This document shows, one piece after another, positions 18,666-28,039 of a stretch of 64,000 nt of DNA. The translations under genes and the position numbers were made by a program. The first letter of the stretch is position 1; each line of letters begins with the position of its first letter. Source of the DNA: Paramoeba atlantica (Eukaryota; Discosea). A model generated the notes under the pieces. That model was not told the origin of the DNA. It saw only the letters and a program-made list of their open reading frames with translations, and did no database searches. The stretch covers positions 62,001 to 126,000 of the forward strand of contig CDRNVI010000024.1 in assembly GCA_977017575.1 (NCBI GenBank), read 5' to 3'.

Positions 18666-19388
18666 TGAGAGCTATACAGTATAGGACCTACTCTTGTTGC
18701 TAAGTTGACAAGTATAAGTAGTGAAAAAAAGTAGAATTACACATAAAAGATAAGGAAAACAAGTACCATTCCTCTCATAATAAATCATATACAATCAGGT
18801 GTTGAAGCTGAAGAAGAATTTCGCTTGTAATTTACAAGAGACTTTACTTACAACTTGTGAATAAAACTTTATCCTGTCGGAGTACACATATCCTGTCGGA
18901 GTACGCATACATGTATCCTTTTGTACGTACAAGTACAACCGAATATTGACTGTTCAGAGTAAAGCCAACGAATATCGTGAGCTTGTGACACTTCATTCAG
19001 ATATTCATCCAGAGTACTCGCACAGAAAAAAAGCAACAGCTCTGCGTTTATGTCGTTGCTGAAAGAGCTGTTCAAGGCGCATCGGGCGACCTTTAAAGAA
19101 GCACCTTCAGAAGGAAGAAGAGGATGCCACCACCTTTGACACTGGCAATTACAATTTCAATCATGAAATTTACCTTCTGGGCTGCTTTTCGTTTCGTAAA
19201 AAAGCTGTGTTGTCCAATAAGGTAGCGTATAGAACTTGGCCCTTCAAGCCATTCAATTCAAGTTCCTTCTGAGGAAAAAGAAACCAGTGACTGAATGGTA
19301 GTCAGTCTATCGTACTCAAAACGGTAGAAAATGCTGTTCATATTTTTGACGGGGGGGTCTAACAGAAAGAACACTTTAAGTCAGTTTT
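18666..19388. other. Intergenic with 19-bp tandem repeat and a stray TIR-type motif
   Basis: About 720 bases. Two head-to-tail 19-bp units (ATCCTGTCGGAGTACRCAT) occupy 18871-18908. A short palindrome CTTGTAATTTACAAG lies nearby at about 18827-18841. At 19351-19362 the motif GGGGGGGTCTAA matches the ends of the TIR elements at 24-26.5 kb. A 61-codon plus-strand frame without ATG (about 19060-19245) is open but unrecognised. No confident gene is called. Confidence 0.4.
19351..19362. repeat. Solo TIR-type motif
   Basis: GGGGGGGTCTAA, the same core that marks the ends of the elements at 24.0, 25.85 and 26.48 kb. It lies 27 bases from the stop of the Z-alpha-like gene. No partner end was found nearby, so it is a solo end or chance. 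Confidence 0.35.
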
Positions 19389-20177
19389 CTACACAGCTTT
19401 TTTTACGCTTTCTTCATTGGTATCTGCGTCGTTCGAAGTTTCAAGAATTTGCAAAATTTCTTCTAGTTTTTCACCACAACTACTGGAAATGTCCTTCGAA
19501 TCAACGTCCTTGGAATTGTTCAATGAGTTTTGTCTACGACAAGTGACTGACAATTCTTGTAATGTTGGCGCCCTAGCAGTTTCATCGGTCAGATTTAGAG
19601 AATCGTTTTTTGTAAGTGGCTCTTCCTTAGGAATGTTTCTGGTCCCTGTGGTCTGGTCCAACCATGGATCCCATTGAGCCTTCTTACTCCTTTTCTTAGA
19701 CTGCGCTGACATGCGCTCATTGTGTGAAAGGTTTGGAACAAGTTTATTAGGATGACGTTCGTACTCCATTCCAGGATACCACAAAGCATTTTCATCTCCG
19801 TCTCGACGTACTTGAACGTCACCCAACTTCTTAAGACGGCCCCATAGAATCATATTTAGATCTGCTCTATGAGCACAACCAAAGTACTTTTTCGCGTAGT
19901 ACGACGAGGTCATGCCGGGATCGTGTCGTATTACGGCTAATACGGTCTTCGGATCCATTACCACATATCCACCTTCCTGTTTAATTTCTGGTCGAGTTTC
20001 CGATGATTCGTACATTGATAGAGGTGCGGACGTCCCAGTGGATACGGGGTGACTACTTTTCGATTTACCTTTTGACGAATTAGATGCTCCCTTTTGTGTA
20101 GTAGATATTCTGGGAAAGTCTTGAAAAGAAGGCGGATACAAGACTCCACTGTATCGGCGAACAGAGCGGAAAAACAT
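19389..20177 (-). CDS. Z-alpha-like winged-helix nucleic-acid-binding protein, probably organellar
   Basis: 262 residues from the ATG at 20177. The start MFFRSVRRYSGVLYPP looks like a mitochondrial presequence. Residues about 79-135 form a compact winged helix: VLAVIRHDPGMTSSYYAKKY, then HRADLNMILWGRLKKLGDV, then ENALWYPG. This mirrors the Z-alpha fold of ADAR1, ZBP1 and the trypanosome mitochondrial protein RBP7910. The key asparagine (N108), an aromatic four residues on (W112, where ADAR1 has Tyr177), and the wing tryptophan in LW (W133) are present. The flanks are low-complexity and Ser/Lys-rich, ending in an acidic tail. Inferred role: binding of left-handed or AU-rich dsRNA/DNA in mitochondria. 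A generic winged helix is the alternative. Confidence 0.5.
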   Translation of the reverse strand: MFFRSVRRYSGVLYPPSFQDFPRISTTQKGASNSSKGKSKSSHPVSTGTSAPLSMYESSETRPEIKQEGGYVVMDPKTVLAVIRHDPGMTSSYYAKKYFGCAHRADLNMILWGRLKKLGDVQVRRDGDENALWYPGMEYERHPNKLVPNLSHNERMSAQSKKRSKKAQWDPWLDQTTGTRNIPKEEPLTKNDSLNLTDETARAPTLQELSVTCRRQNSLNNSKDVDSKDISSSCGEKLEEILQILETSNDADTNEESVKKAV

Positions 20178-20427
20178 TTTCAATAAGGTAATCTATTCGA
20201 AATACCAAGGTAGGAAGAAAATCCAAGTAAACAACTCTGAATTGTAAGTAAATTAACTACACTTCAACTTAGATTAACATAACCAACAACCCATACTGTG
20301 AAGCATACGGAAGTTAACGTATAAAAGCGAAAGTCTTGACCTGGTTGGTTGACCTAAGACAGTGAGCACTACATTGTACTAAAAGAAGTACAACTTTACT
20401 TATGAATCACAATCTTTTCGAATATCG

Positions 20428-21417
20428 CTAAAGTTCGTTTCCGATTGTGACCCATCCTCTACGCAGATTATGTGGTCTTCCAAAAATTTCGAGAAAGTGA
20501 CCATTTTTTGGTTCTAAATCACTACTCCAAAAAATATTCTCAATTATATCGTAAGCCTCCAACGGTTTCTTGGACGTGAGGCCACGGTTAGCAAAAAAAT
20601 AATCAACTGGGACAGAGACGCTGGTGCTGGCACCGCTTTCTTCATCAGTAGATGAGTTTCGCTCCCTACTCTTCTTTCCTATGAGAAGGCTTTCTTTTCC
20701 ATGGGAGAGAATATTTCCGTTCCCAGTAGCCAAGCGCCCAGTACCGGGATGCAATTTTATCCAATCAATCACAGTTACAAATTCATATCCCCAAATTCTG
20801 CACATCATGTCCAGTGCTTTAGGAATTCGACTGTTTACAGCCCAGACGAAAAGCAATCCGTGAGATTGTAACTTTGATAGGGGTAAGGATTCGATTTCTT
20901 TATCCGTAAGCTGAGGGTATGGGAGCCGATTTCCCGTGCTTTGCTTTTTTATTGCAGTAGAACGGGAAGACCCTACAATGGACTTCATGCCAGATACTCC
21001 GTTCGCAGATGGACTGAATCCGGAGCGCAAAATCTTCCACGGAGGATCCATCAAAATGACGTCAAAATTTGAAACGAGTCGTGAGAGACTATGGAAATCA
21101 AAGTGGAGTACGTCAGCAGAGATTGGACAACTTCCTGGGGGTATGGGATACAAGCCTGGTGCTGGAATATGTGTACCCTTCTCAAGAGTATTTGAAACGT
21201 TGCAACTCAAGCTTGTTGGAGAAGAGAGAGAATCGGCCTCTTCAAGGTTGTGCGAATCATTAGAACCATTCTTAATCTCCGGTGATGGCTTAAGAAACCA
21301 AGGAGTCGAAATTTTTCTTCGCAAATCATTCGAGACAGCATGGTGGGAAAGGTCTTGCAGATGTCGACGTCTTTGACGAATGGCACAGAGTTCTTCCCAC
21401 GTTGCGACGTCTTCCAT
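20428..21417 (-). CDS. MT-A70 family RNA adenosine methyltransferase (METTL3-like)
   Basis: 329 residues from the ATG at 21417 (a longer non-ATG frame is rejected). The catalytic motif is DPPW at about 124-127 in FDVILMDPPWKIL. Then come NRLPYPQLTDKEIESLPLSKL (gate-loop region), GLLFVWAVNSR, IWGYEFVTVIDWIKL, GNGNILSHGKESLLIGKK, KKPLEAYDIIE, and LEIFGRPHNLRRGWVTIGNEL, matching the METTL3 order with its SAM-binding and N-Q/L ending. METTL3 methylates adenosine N6 in mRNA together with METTL14. The usual N-terminal CCCH zinc-finger domain is missing, and residues 1-110 are unrelated and Ser-rich, so RNA binding must come from a partner or from elsewhere. METTL4-type enzymes are the alternative, but the HGKE and FGRPHN blocks favour METTL3/14. 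Confidence 0.82.
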   Translation of the reverse strand: MEDVATWEELCAIRQRRRHLQDLSHHAVSNDLRRKISTPWFLKPSPEIKNGSNDSHNLEEADSLSSPTSLSCNVSNTLEKGTHIPAPGLYPIPPGSCPISADVLHFDFHSLSRLVSNFDVILMDPPWKILRSGFSPSANGVSGMKSIVGSSRSTAIKKQSTGNRLPYPQLTDKEIESLPLSKLQSHGLLFVWAVNSRIPKALDMMCRIWGYEFVTVIDWIKLHPGTGRLATGNGNILSHGKESLLIGKKSRERNSSTDEESGASTSVSVPVDYFFANRGLTSKKPLEAYDIIENIFWSSDLEPKNGHFLEIFGRPHNLRRGWVTIGNEL

Positions 21418-21679
21418 ATGATCTATTATGATGGAAAAGACATACTCTAATGAAAAAAGCAACAAAAGTTTTGTCACATAACATAGGACACAAAGAATAC
21501 GTACACTTCACCACTTCACCATACATGAGAGAAAAGAATACGTACACTTCACCACACATGTACCTGTATGTACTAAATATGAAATATGTGGTGTACTGCA
21601 TATTACAGTGCACGCATTGAGAATGGTATTACTGAGAATGTATAACTAACATCAAGCTTCGCGCTCGTACTTTCTCCTA

Positions 21680-22423
21680 TCAATAGTTCACGAAATATTG
21701 AATACATCCAACAAAGGCCCCAAAGAGCATTCCTCCTAAATGGGCCCAGTGACCCACAACGAACCGCTGAGAGAGCCACTGATCGGCGAACCCTCCAGCT
21801 AAGGAAGGAAGGCCCGGGTTACGCTCCACCCATTGCACTAATTCCCCACAAGCAATGGAAAACGCTCCCCAGAAATAGCCACGGACAGTAGCATTGTAAC
21901 AGAGAAGAGCATAGATGCCGGCCGACGAGCCACAAAAAGGTATGCGATCCTGCCACAGCTTTTGTGCCGAGCTAATGACAGTTGCCAGCATTTGAATTCC
22001 AAGCCCGTACTTGTTACCAGAACGTGTTCGGTGATATTTGTGCTCTAAGTACGTGGCTGATAACCCGGATAAAGCGCCTCCAATAAATACACCATAAAAA
22101 CACTGTAACGATTGCATTCTTGGCGTGGTTGCAACGGCGACAAAGTAGGACAATACGTTACTCCAAAGATGACGTTCGGAAGCATGTACTATTACATGAG
22201 TAAGAACCCGGTGAAGTGATGGAGTTCCACGAAGGATATAGAAATTTGCTCCCCAGCGATCAAGCCGGTCCTCTAGATCAGGATATGCATAGTGTACATA
22301 GATAAACAAGGCACAGGGAGCACAGCGTGATGCCACCCATGATAACGCAGGTTTCCAAGCAGGTGGTTTAATTTCTTCGTACGCTCTTTTATTATGGGTC
22401 CGCGATATTTGTCGACGAACCAT
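21680..22423 (-). CDS. Rhomboid intramembrane serine protease
   Basis: 247 residues with an ATG at 22423. Several hydrophobic spans are visible. The catalytic pieces are HASERHLWSNV (His and Asn of the oxyanion site, N89), FCGSSAGIYAL (nucleophile S167 in GxSxG) and VGHWAHLGGMLFGA (catalytic His 228 with the following GxxxG). These are the defining rhomboid features, so the enzyme is predicted active, cleaving single-pass membrane proteins within the bilayer. The length suits a 6-TM core form. The cellular location is not clear: the first 30 residues are basic and could be a mitochondrial signal, which would make it PARL-like, but sequence similarity to PARL beyond the motifs is not evident. 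Confidence 0.88.
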   Translation of the reverse strand: MVRRQISRTHNKRAYEEIKPPAWKPALSWVASRCAPCALFIYVHYAYPDLEDRLDRWGANFYILRGTPSLHRVLTHVIVHASERHLWSNVLSYFVAVATTPRMQSLQCFYGVFIGGALSGLSATYLEHKYHRTRSGNKYGLGIQMLATVISSAQKLWQDRIPFCGSSAGIYALLCYNATVRGYFWGAFSIACGELVQWVERNPGLPSLAGGFADQWLSQRFVVGHWAHLGGMLFGAFVGCIQYFVNY

Positions 22424-22881
22424 AAATCGATCTGAATGGCTTATGCAGAAATGTGCCCCATACTAGCATATACGTTTCGGTATAATATTTATATCAAAAT
22501 GGTTAAACTACGCTCAAAAGGAGCCAAGGAAGGTTTTCTCAAATAATACAATTTATCATTCCAAGCACTTGTGGAATCGTACAATCATTAGCACAAGTAG
22601 GAAACATGCAGTATAGGTGACAGCCCTGTGTTACATATTCAGTTGAAAAGCTGAACTGAACATATGAGAGTTTTTCATAAACGGTTGATACAAATAAACC
22701 CCGATTGCACGTTCAGCCGAAAAATATCCAAGTCGAAAGGTACCTTCTAAATGCGGCATTCGGTGAGCACTCACGTAACGTCTCCCCTCAAGAGGAACTG
22801 GAATTCATTGGAATTCATGGTGGCGTCAAGATGAAGGGGAGAGTAAGTTCATATCATCAATGCTTGATGTTGTGTGATCAT

Positions 22882-23091
22882 CTAAATTTCTTTATCAGAA
22901 GTATTTACGTTTATGCCCCCTGCGATGGGGCGAGGTACATCAGAGGCTTTCCTTAAGCCTTGGATAACTGGAAGCATCTCCTTTTGGCAGCGTTCGATAA
23001 AAGTAAGTGTCCCCTCAAGTGTTGCTTCACTCGCAGGGCTCTCGATGCTCTGAAGTATGTCATCATTTCTAGATAGTTGCGCCTTCATCAT
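22882..23091 (-). CDS. Small hypothetical protein (69 aa)
   Basis: 69 codons with an ATG at 23091 (second Met next to it). The peptide is soluble, helical and acidic/neutral (LEGTLTFIERCQKEMLPVIQ, then GLRKASDVPRPIAGG). The orientation matches the host array and it fills an otherwise empty 760-base gap. I do not recognise it. Near its end, the coding strand contains GTAAAT to TTTAG within 27 bases, so a further 3' exon is conceivable. Confidence 0.3.
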   Translation of the reverse strand: MMKAQLSRNDDILQSIESPASEATLEGTLTFIERCQKEMLPVIQGLRKASDVPRPIAGGINVNTSDKEI

Positions 23092-23183
23092 AAATATGCA
23101 GTAGGTAAATATGCAGTAGGTTTAAATTGAAGTACTCCCATGCTTTGTAATAGTACAAATGTAGAAAAAACTAGTATCTACGC

Positions 23184-23820
23184 TTAAAACTCACACAGCC
23201 CGCAAACCACAATCAGGCTTGATGAACCGATGCCGCGTTCAAAATTTGGGTATTTCCGCGCTGTATGGCCACGACAACTGCCATGATCGTGTGGTCCACA
23301 AAGCCTTTCGGATTCGTTGTGTACTTCGCTCGTTTTCTCAGGAGGGAGAGTGTGGCATTGCCGGGAACACCGAATATAGATAAAGCTAGCGGGTACAGGG
23401 GCATCCCCTTTTCCGGGCCGATTCTGCGTATTTGGTAAATTTGTCGGCTTTTCTAGTGTCCGGCCCGGGGCCTTGGCTTCCGCCTCGACGTACATACCCC
23501 TGCCGAGTCGATGGGTAATTACCCATGAGCGGGTCTGTGCGGGTAAACCATTTGGGAAAACCGCTTTTTGGGACTTTACCAACTGGGTGCACTGTACCTG
23601 CCCTTGGGAGGAGAATTTTGAGTTCGCACACGAGCGCAAAATAGAAAAATACAGGAGTTTATATCACTCTCGAAAACTCGACCATCCTACCACATTCCTA
23701 CTCGTCGTCGAGGTGGGAGCGAGAGGCAAACTGCATAAAATATGCCGGCCTGAACGCTCAACTCTCTCTTCATGGGACATGAGGAAGGGGTTGCAGCGTG
23801 TCGCCGAAATATGACAACTA
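23184..23820 (+). mobile_element. Decayed LINE-like fragment (C-terminal end of ORF2)
   Basis: The plus-strand frame 23473-23814 encodes CTCPWEENFEFAHERKIEKY, then a short spacer, then LLVVEVGARGKL. This is the pattern VPxDxxVxxAxxxKxxKY-x(20)-PVVVGxxG seen at the C-terminus of many LINE reverse-transcriptase polyproteins. The preceding 290 bases carry further broken frames with a similar flavour (NDCHDRVVHKAFRIR). No reverse-transcriptase core is present, so this is a 5'-truncated relic. It is on the opposite strand to the host genes. Confidence rests on the pattern only. Confidence 0.4.
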
Positions 23821-23998
23821 CAGCTCTTCGGGGAAGTTTCATAAATTTCCAGCACCGCGAGAACAAACAGTGGATGGAGGTTAGTTCTGAGGAGTGAGTC
23901 GCTGACTATCAGGTGATTTCAACGCGTTTTGTGGCGTAATATGGAACTCCCATATTCACTGTCTAATCCTTGTAGAATATTTTCTACATAATGACATA

Positions 23999-24208
23999 CA
24001 GGGGGTGGCACTTGCACCTGGGGGGGTCTAAAATTTGTAAAAGTTGCTCAATTTTGAAGAACAATGCCGCGTAGAAGAGCTCTCTCAGAGTTGTATATCT
24101 TTGGCATATTCGGACCGCTCAAATTAAAAGATTCAATCCGATGTCTCGGATGATGAACTGATGTCTCGGATAATGAAGACCCGCCCCAGGTGCAAGTGAC
24201 ACCCCCTG
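23999..24208. repeat. 210-bp inverted-repeat unit at the left end
   Basis: CAGGGGGTGGCACTTGCACC at 23999 is repeated in reverse at 24185-24208 with one mismatch (24 bases of near-perfect TIR). The unit also contains a direct repeat GATGTCTCGGAT(A/G)ATGAA at about 24139-24175. It could be a small MITE that inserted at, or gave rise to, the left end of the larger element. Confidence 0.55.
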
Positions 24209-25474
24209 CATGTGTAATGTATGCAAAGCTGCGTCCTATCACAAAAAAAAGAAAGCATTCAGTGGAAAAGAAATGTCACCTCATCTCCTCACGATGCTAC
24301 GGGGAGGCATGGGTGACGGCATTCACAAGCTCCGTTACTTAAAGCTTGATGGTTGTCCGGTTAATCACGTTGCGCGAGTAGCAACCGAAAAAGAGCTAAA
24401 AGAAATTTATGATCGCTATGATCCCATTGGATCTGAAGACACAGAAAACCTTTGCAAAGGGGTTTGTTTGATAGTTCCCGCTGTACGCGAATTGCCGTGC
24501 TTCAGACACCTAGTCAATCTGATTGCTCGCGACGCAATGATGCCTTACCGAGAGAAGTCGTTTATAAAATTTCGAAATTGCTTTGCGCACCTCTTCTACT
24601 CGGGCGGAAAGCCTAGTGCAAAGAAAGGCAAATACACGGTTCAAGCCATGGAAGAATTGCTGGGCGCATATGACAGTGAAACAAACAATGCTATAACTTT
24701 TTTTAAGCAATGATATTCCGTTCTAGGTGACGAGACTCTACCAAGTTCAGTACGCACCAGCCATATTAATAAAACTTGTGACGCGCATCAGAAAATTGAA
24801 AGGGTTTCGTATCCAAATTTGAGAATCTTCTAAAAAGAGTTGCGCTCTTCATCATATCTAAATGATAAACATAATATTCTTAAAAAGGGGGGCCCAAAAA
24901 TTTATGATGCTATTGAACAGGCCCGCAAGCTTTGCTCTATTCCTGTGCCAAAACTTGGAGGAGTCACACGCTGGTGTACCGATCACTTTGACAGTGTTCG
25001 ATACTTTGCAGCACTGACATCTATTATTGCGCATGTTAAAAGCGAAGTCGAATAAGTGCAAACCCCCCATAGTTATTATTCACATTGTTTATTGCTCACA
25101 ATAATTTCATTTTAGTTTGAAAAACTTTTGCTTTTCTTCATGCCGGTACTGACGCGAGAGCTTTTATCTGAAATAGAAAATCTTTTTGATTTGCAGCTTG
25201 AGGCATATAATGATGGAGTGCAGGGCACAAATTATTTCAAGTTGTGAGTGATGACGAAGTGAGCTCGATTTCAGCCACATCACTCTCGGATGATAGTTAC
25301 CGAGCAAGAAATAGGGCTCGATAGTGCGATCGAAGACATACTTGTAGAAGAGAACATTGAACCCGTAGAATTCGGGGCTTCAGATTCTGATAGTTTCGAG
25401 GAGGAGGTCAAAGCACACGGAGCGCCAACCGTTAGGGTAGAGTCTCAGGTCACCGACCTTCATTGTCTTGCTAC

Positions 25475-25690
25475 CCCCTTCCCAGAAGGGGCCCGAGCAC
25501 GGCTACCCAACCGTTGCTACCAGGACGGGCGTCCATCCCGTTGCATCGTGTGGGCTGTTTCTCAAGCCTCCTTTGCGTATCGAACCCCCAAGCTGCAGGT
25601 TGTAAGGCGCACCAACACTGCAGGTTGGCAGGCGCACCGCCTGCCAACTACGTCAGCACCTCCCTACTGTACGGTACGCAAACTTGGCGT
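25475..25690. repeat. GC-rich island with hairpin and tRNA B-box-like motif
   Basis: An 11-bp perfect stem, GTTGGCAGGCG with loop CAC, occupies 25624-25648. On the minus strand GGGGTTCGATACGC at about 25580-25593 resembles a Pol III B box, preceded by GCGCCTTACAACCTGCAG-like sequence as in a tRNA anticodon-to-T arm. A proper cloverleaf could not be built, so this may be a tRNA-derived SINE piece or coincidence. It is much GC-richer than its surroundings. Confidence 0.25.
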
Positions 25691-25820
25691 CGCAGCATAG
25701 AAAAGAATACGCGTACTCATATAGCAAACTGATTTTTTTTGGGGGTAACTTTTTTCCCAGAACCGCTACTCTGAAAGGAAGAGTCCTCTGAAAACTCTCC
25801 TAGAACGGCTATTCCAGGGG

Positions 25821-26512
25821 AGGTTATAATACAAGGGTGTAAATTTGGATGTGGGGGGGTCTAAAACGTAACATGACCGAACTAGGCACAAGGGGGTATT
25901 GCCCCCTAGACAAAGAGCCACCAAATGCTATTTGCAACTTTTTAAAGCAATGATAATACCGAAAAAAACATTAATAATTGCCATTATCGTCGTTTTATCT
26001 CAATTACAATACGGCATCGCTTTCGAAAGCTCTTCATGGCATTTTCAGGGGCTTTGAAACGCTGCTTCGATCGCAATGATCAAATCTGCACGATTCCGAG
26101 GGGCTCAACCATTTTTGAAGTTGCCCACTATGGAACATAAATTCTTAGCGAGAAAAAGATTGTGTTGTTTCGTAATCGGCAACGAGAACCATGCAACAGC
26201 CTGCTTTTACGTGCGCAGGCGAAGAATAAGCCCTTTCGTAGTCTTTGTGTTCGGGCGATCGTCCACAACCCCGTCTTTGTTGCATGAGTCAGGGGAGAAA
26301 TCAGAAAACCTGTGAAAAATGCAAGAATTTGTCTCCCAAAAAAATGAGCTTTTTTTATGTGCACTTGAAAATCTAATTAACGCAGATGCCGTACACACAC
26401 GTTCATGAGCCCTGTTCGAGAGCTCTCGAATGCGCTATTATTTTTCAAAATTGGTCAAGTTTTACAAATTTTAGACCCCCCCACATACAAATTTAGACCC
26501 CTGTATAACCTA
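25821..26512. mobile_element. Inner MITE of about 690 bp
   Basis: AGGTTATA-CA-GGG-T-TAAATTTG-ATGTGGGGGGGTCTAAAA at 25821-25866 is mirrored at about 26470-26512 with three or four differences. The two ends match each other better than the right end matches the far-left end of the 2.5-kb element, so this looks like a separate MITE sharing the right terminus. The interior (25867-26469) has no transposase. Confidence 0.5.
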
Positions 26513-28039
26513 CAATATACACGTATATTATATTATTTACACGTATACTTAGTATACGTTAAGCTAAGAAATACGATTATTCGTGAACAACCCCATGCAT
26601 GTCTCAGTATCTGTCTTAAAAAGTTAGTAAAAGGCAAATAATACGCAAGCAAGGCAAGTATATCGTTATTTACTGGTAGGACTAGTAATATCAAATAGTA
26701 CTACTACTTTACTGTTTTAAAAACACTCATGACAAAACATGTTGTGAAACAACGGAAACCGAGGTACAGCTACTTTTGATGTTCGTATTGAAAAAGCGAA
26801 AAAATGCAAGTACGAGTACCGCGTATACGCTAGATTTCCAAGAAAGGTATTGATACCTCATTCGCTCAATTCTAACGTCGCGCTACTGCTTACGAGAGAG
26901 AAAACTACATGCGCACATTGAAGAACAGAAGAAACTTCCAGAAGACCATAGAGAATGGATTCCAGCGAGCGTACTGAACTCGAACACTCATATATTGCAT
27001 CATCCGAGTTCAATAACATCTGCATTTAATAAAGGCTTAACTTTTATTCAAATGATGTTGTGTTCAAGTTAATCACATCGTAGAGTCAGTAAAACTCTAA
27101 GTACATTCAGTTGTTAACAAAAGAAAAGGCTAAAAGAAAACTATTCAGCTTATACCAATGTAAGCTGGAAGAAGATACGTGTAGATCACGAATGTAGTGA
27201 AATGGAAGTATGCCAGAAACCCATATATAAAAAAGAACACTTTTCCACACTTTAGGTACTGATAAGCAAATTAAAAAGAGGAGCAGAATATAAAAAAGAG
27301 CAGTGAATAGAATGCGATGAATAGCAGTGAATCCACGATAGATCTAACATAGATCCTTACACTGCCGACTAATATTATTGAGTTTTTAATTATTGGCGAA
27401 GCTTTGCAACTTTAAATTAAAAAATCAATAATTTTTGTGCCAATAATTTTCGTAGAAATTTGTACATATCGACAAACAATAGAAGTTGTTAGTACAGGGG
27501 CGGAAAACCCCAAAATTAGGTCAAAAGGGTTTTTTTGCTCCCAAAAAGATTCAAGAATTTTTACGGGGAAGAAAGTTGCTTATCACCAAAAAATTATTAT
27601 CCTTAGGAAGTACAAGTGTCCATAGGTATAACCCGGACGGTGGTTTGCATCTCTCTAATCTTGTCAAATGCGTTGCGAAGGGCAGGTTATTAAATGGTCA
27701 TTAAATGATGGGCTGCGGGTGTGATCTCGCATGATCTCGCGACCGGGTGTTGACATAAAGCCAATCTCGATCCTCCTGCATCAAATCCTCTCATAAAATT
27801 TGAATTTTTGTGTAAAATCTATGGCACTCTTCTCTAAAACGTGGTTGCCAAGATCAGACCTCATGAGAAATTCAAAAATTGACCAAAAAAATAAAAAAAT
27901 GTTTCTCGCCAAACATTGACAACTTTTAATTAAAAAAACAATAATTTTTGTGCCATGAATTTTAGCGATAATAATTTTTGGCTTGGGTGTATAAGAATAT
28001 AACCTTATATAGATCTTATAAAAAATTGTTACCAAAAGT
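26513..28039. other. AT-rich relic DNA with a 35-bp direct repeat
   Basis: 1.5 kb with no supportable gene. A 35-bp direct repeat (CAACTTTWAATTAAAAAA then AATAATTTTTGTGCC) occurs at 27407-27441 and 27920-27954, about 513 bases apart. Between them a less AT-rich patch (27605-27780) could be old coding sequence, but no family is recognisable. Likely a decayed mobile-element zone joined to the cluster on its left. Confidence 0.35.

Larger units (their letters stand above)
23999..26503 (+). mobile_element. TIR DNA transposon relic with hAT-like transposase pieces
   Basis: Both ends start CAGGGG and, after about 20 bases, carry GGGGGGGTCTAAAATTTG followed by TAAAA-TTG-CAATTTTGAA in inverted orientation (23999-24056 and 26440-26503). 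TA flanks both ends; an 8-bp hAT-type duplication is not visible. Inside, plus-strand frames at 24210-24713 and 24840-25055 survive. The second has IPVPKLGGVTRWCTDHFDSV, the T-R-W-x-S/D block of hAT transposases just before the insertion domain. A third stretch at about 25140-25240 (LTRELLSEIENLFDLQLEAY) fits the same family. Stops separate them, so this is a dead copy. Internal smaller TIR units suggest nested insertions. Confidence 0.6.

Noticed and set aside
25570-25650. tRNA gene on the minus strand
   Set aside because: A B-box-like motif is present but no acceptor stem or D arm pairs properly; the sequence where the D arm should be forms an unrelated 11-bp hairpin.
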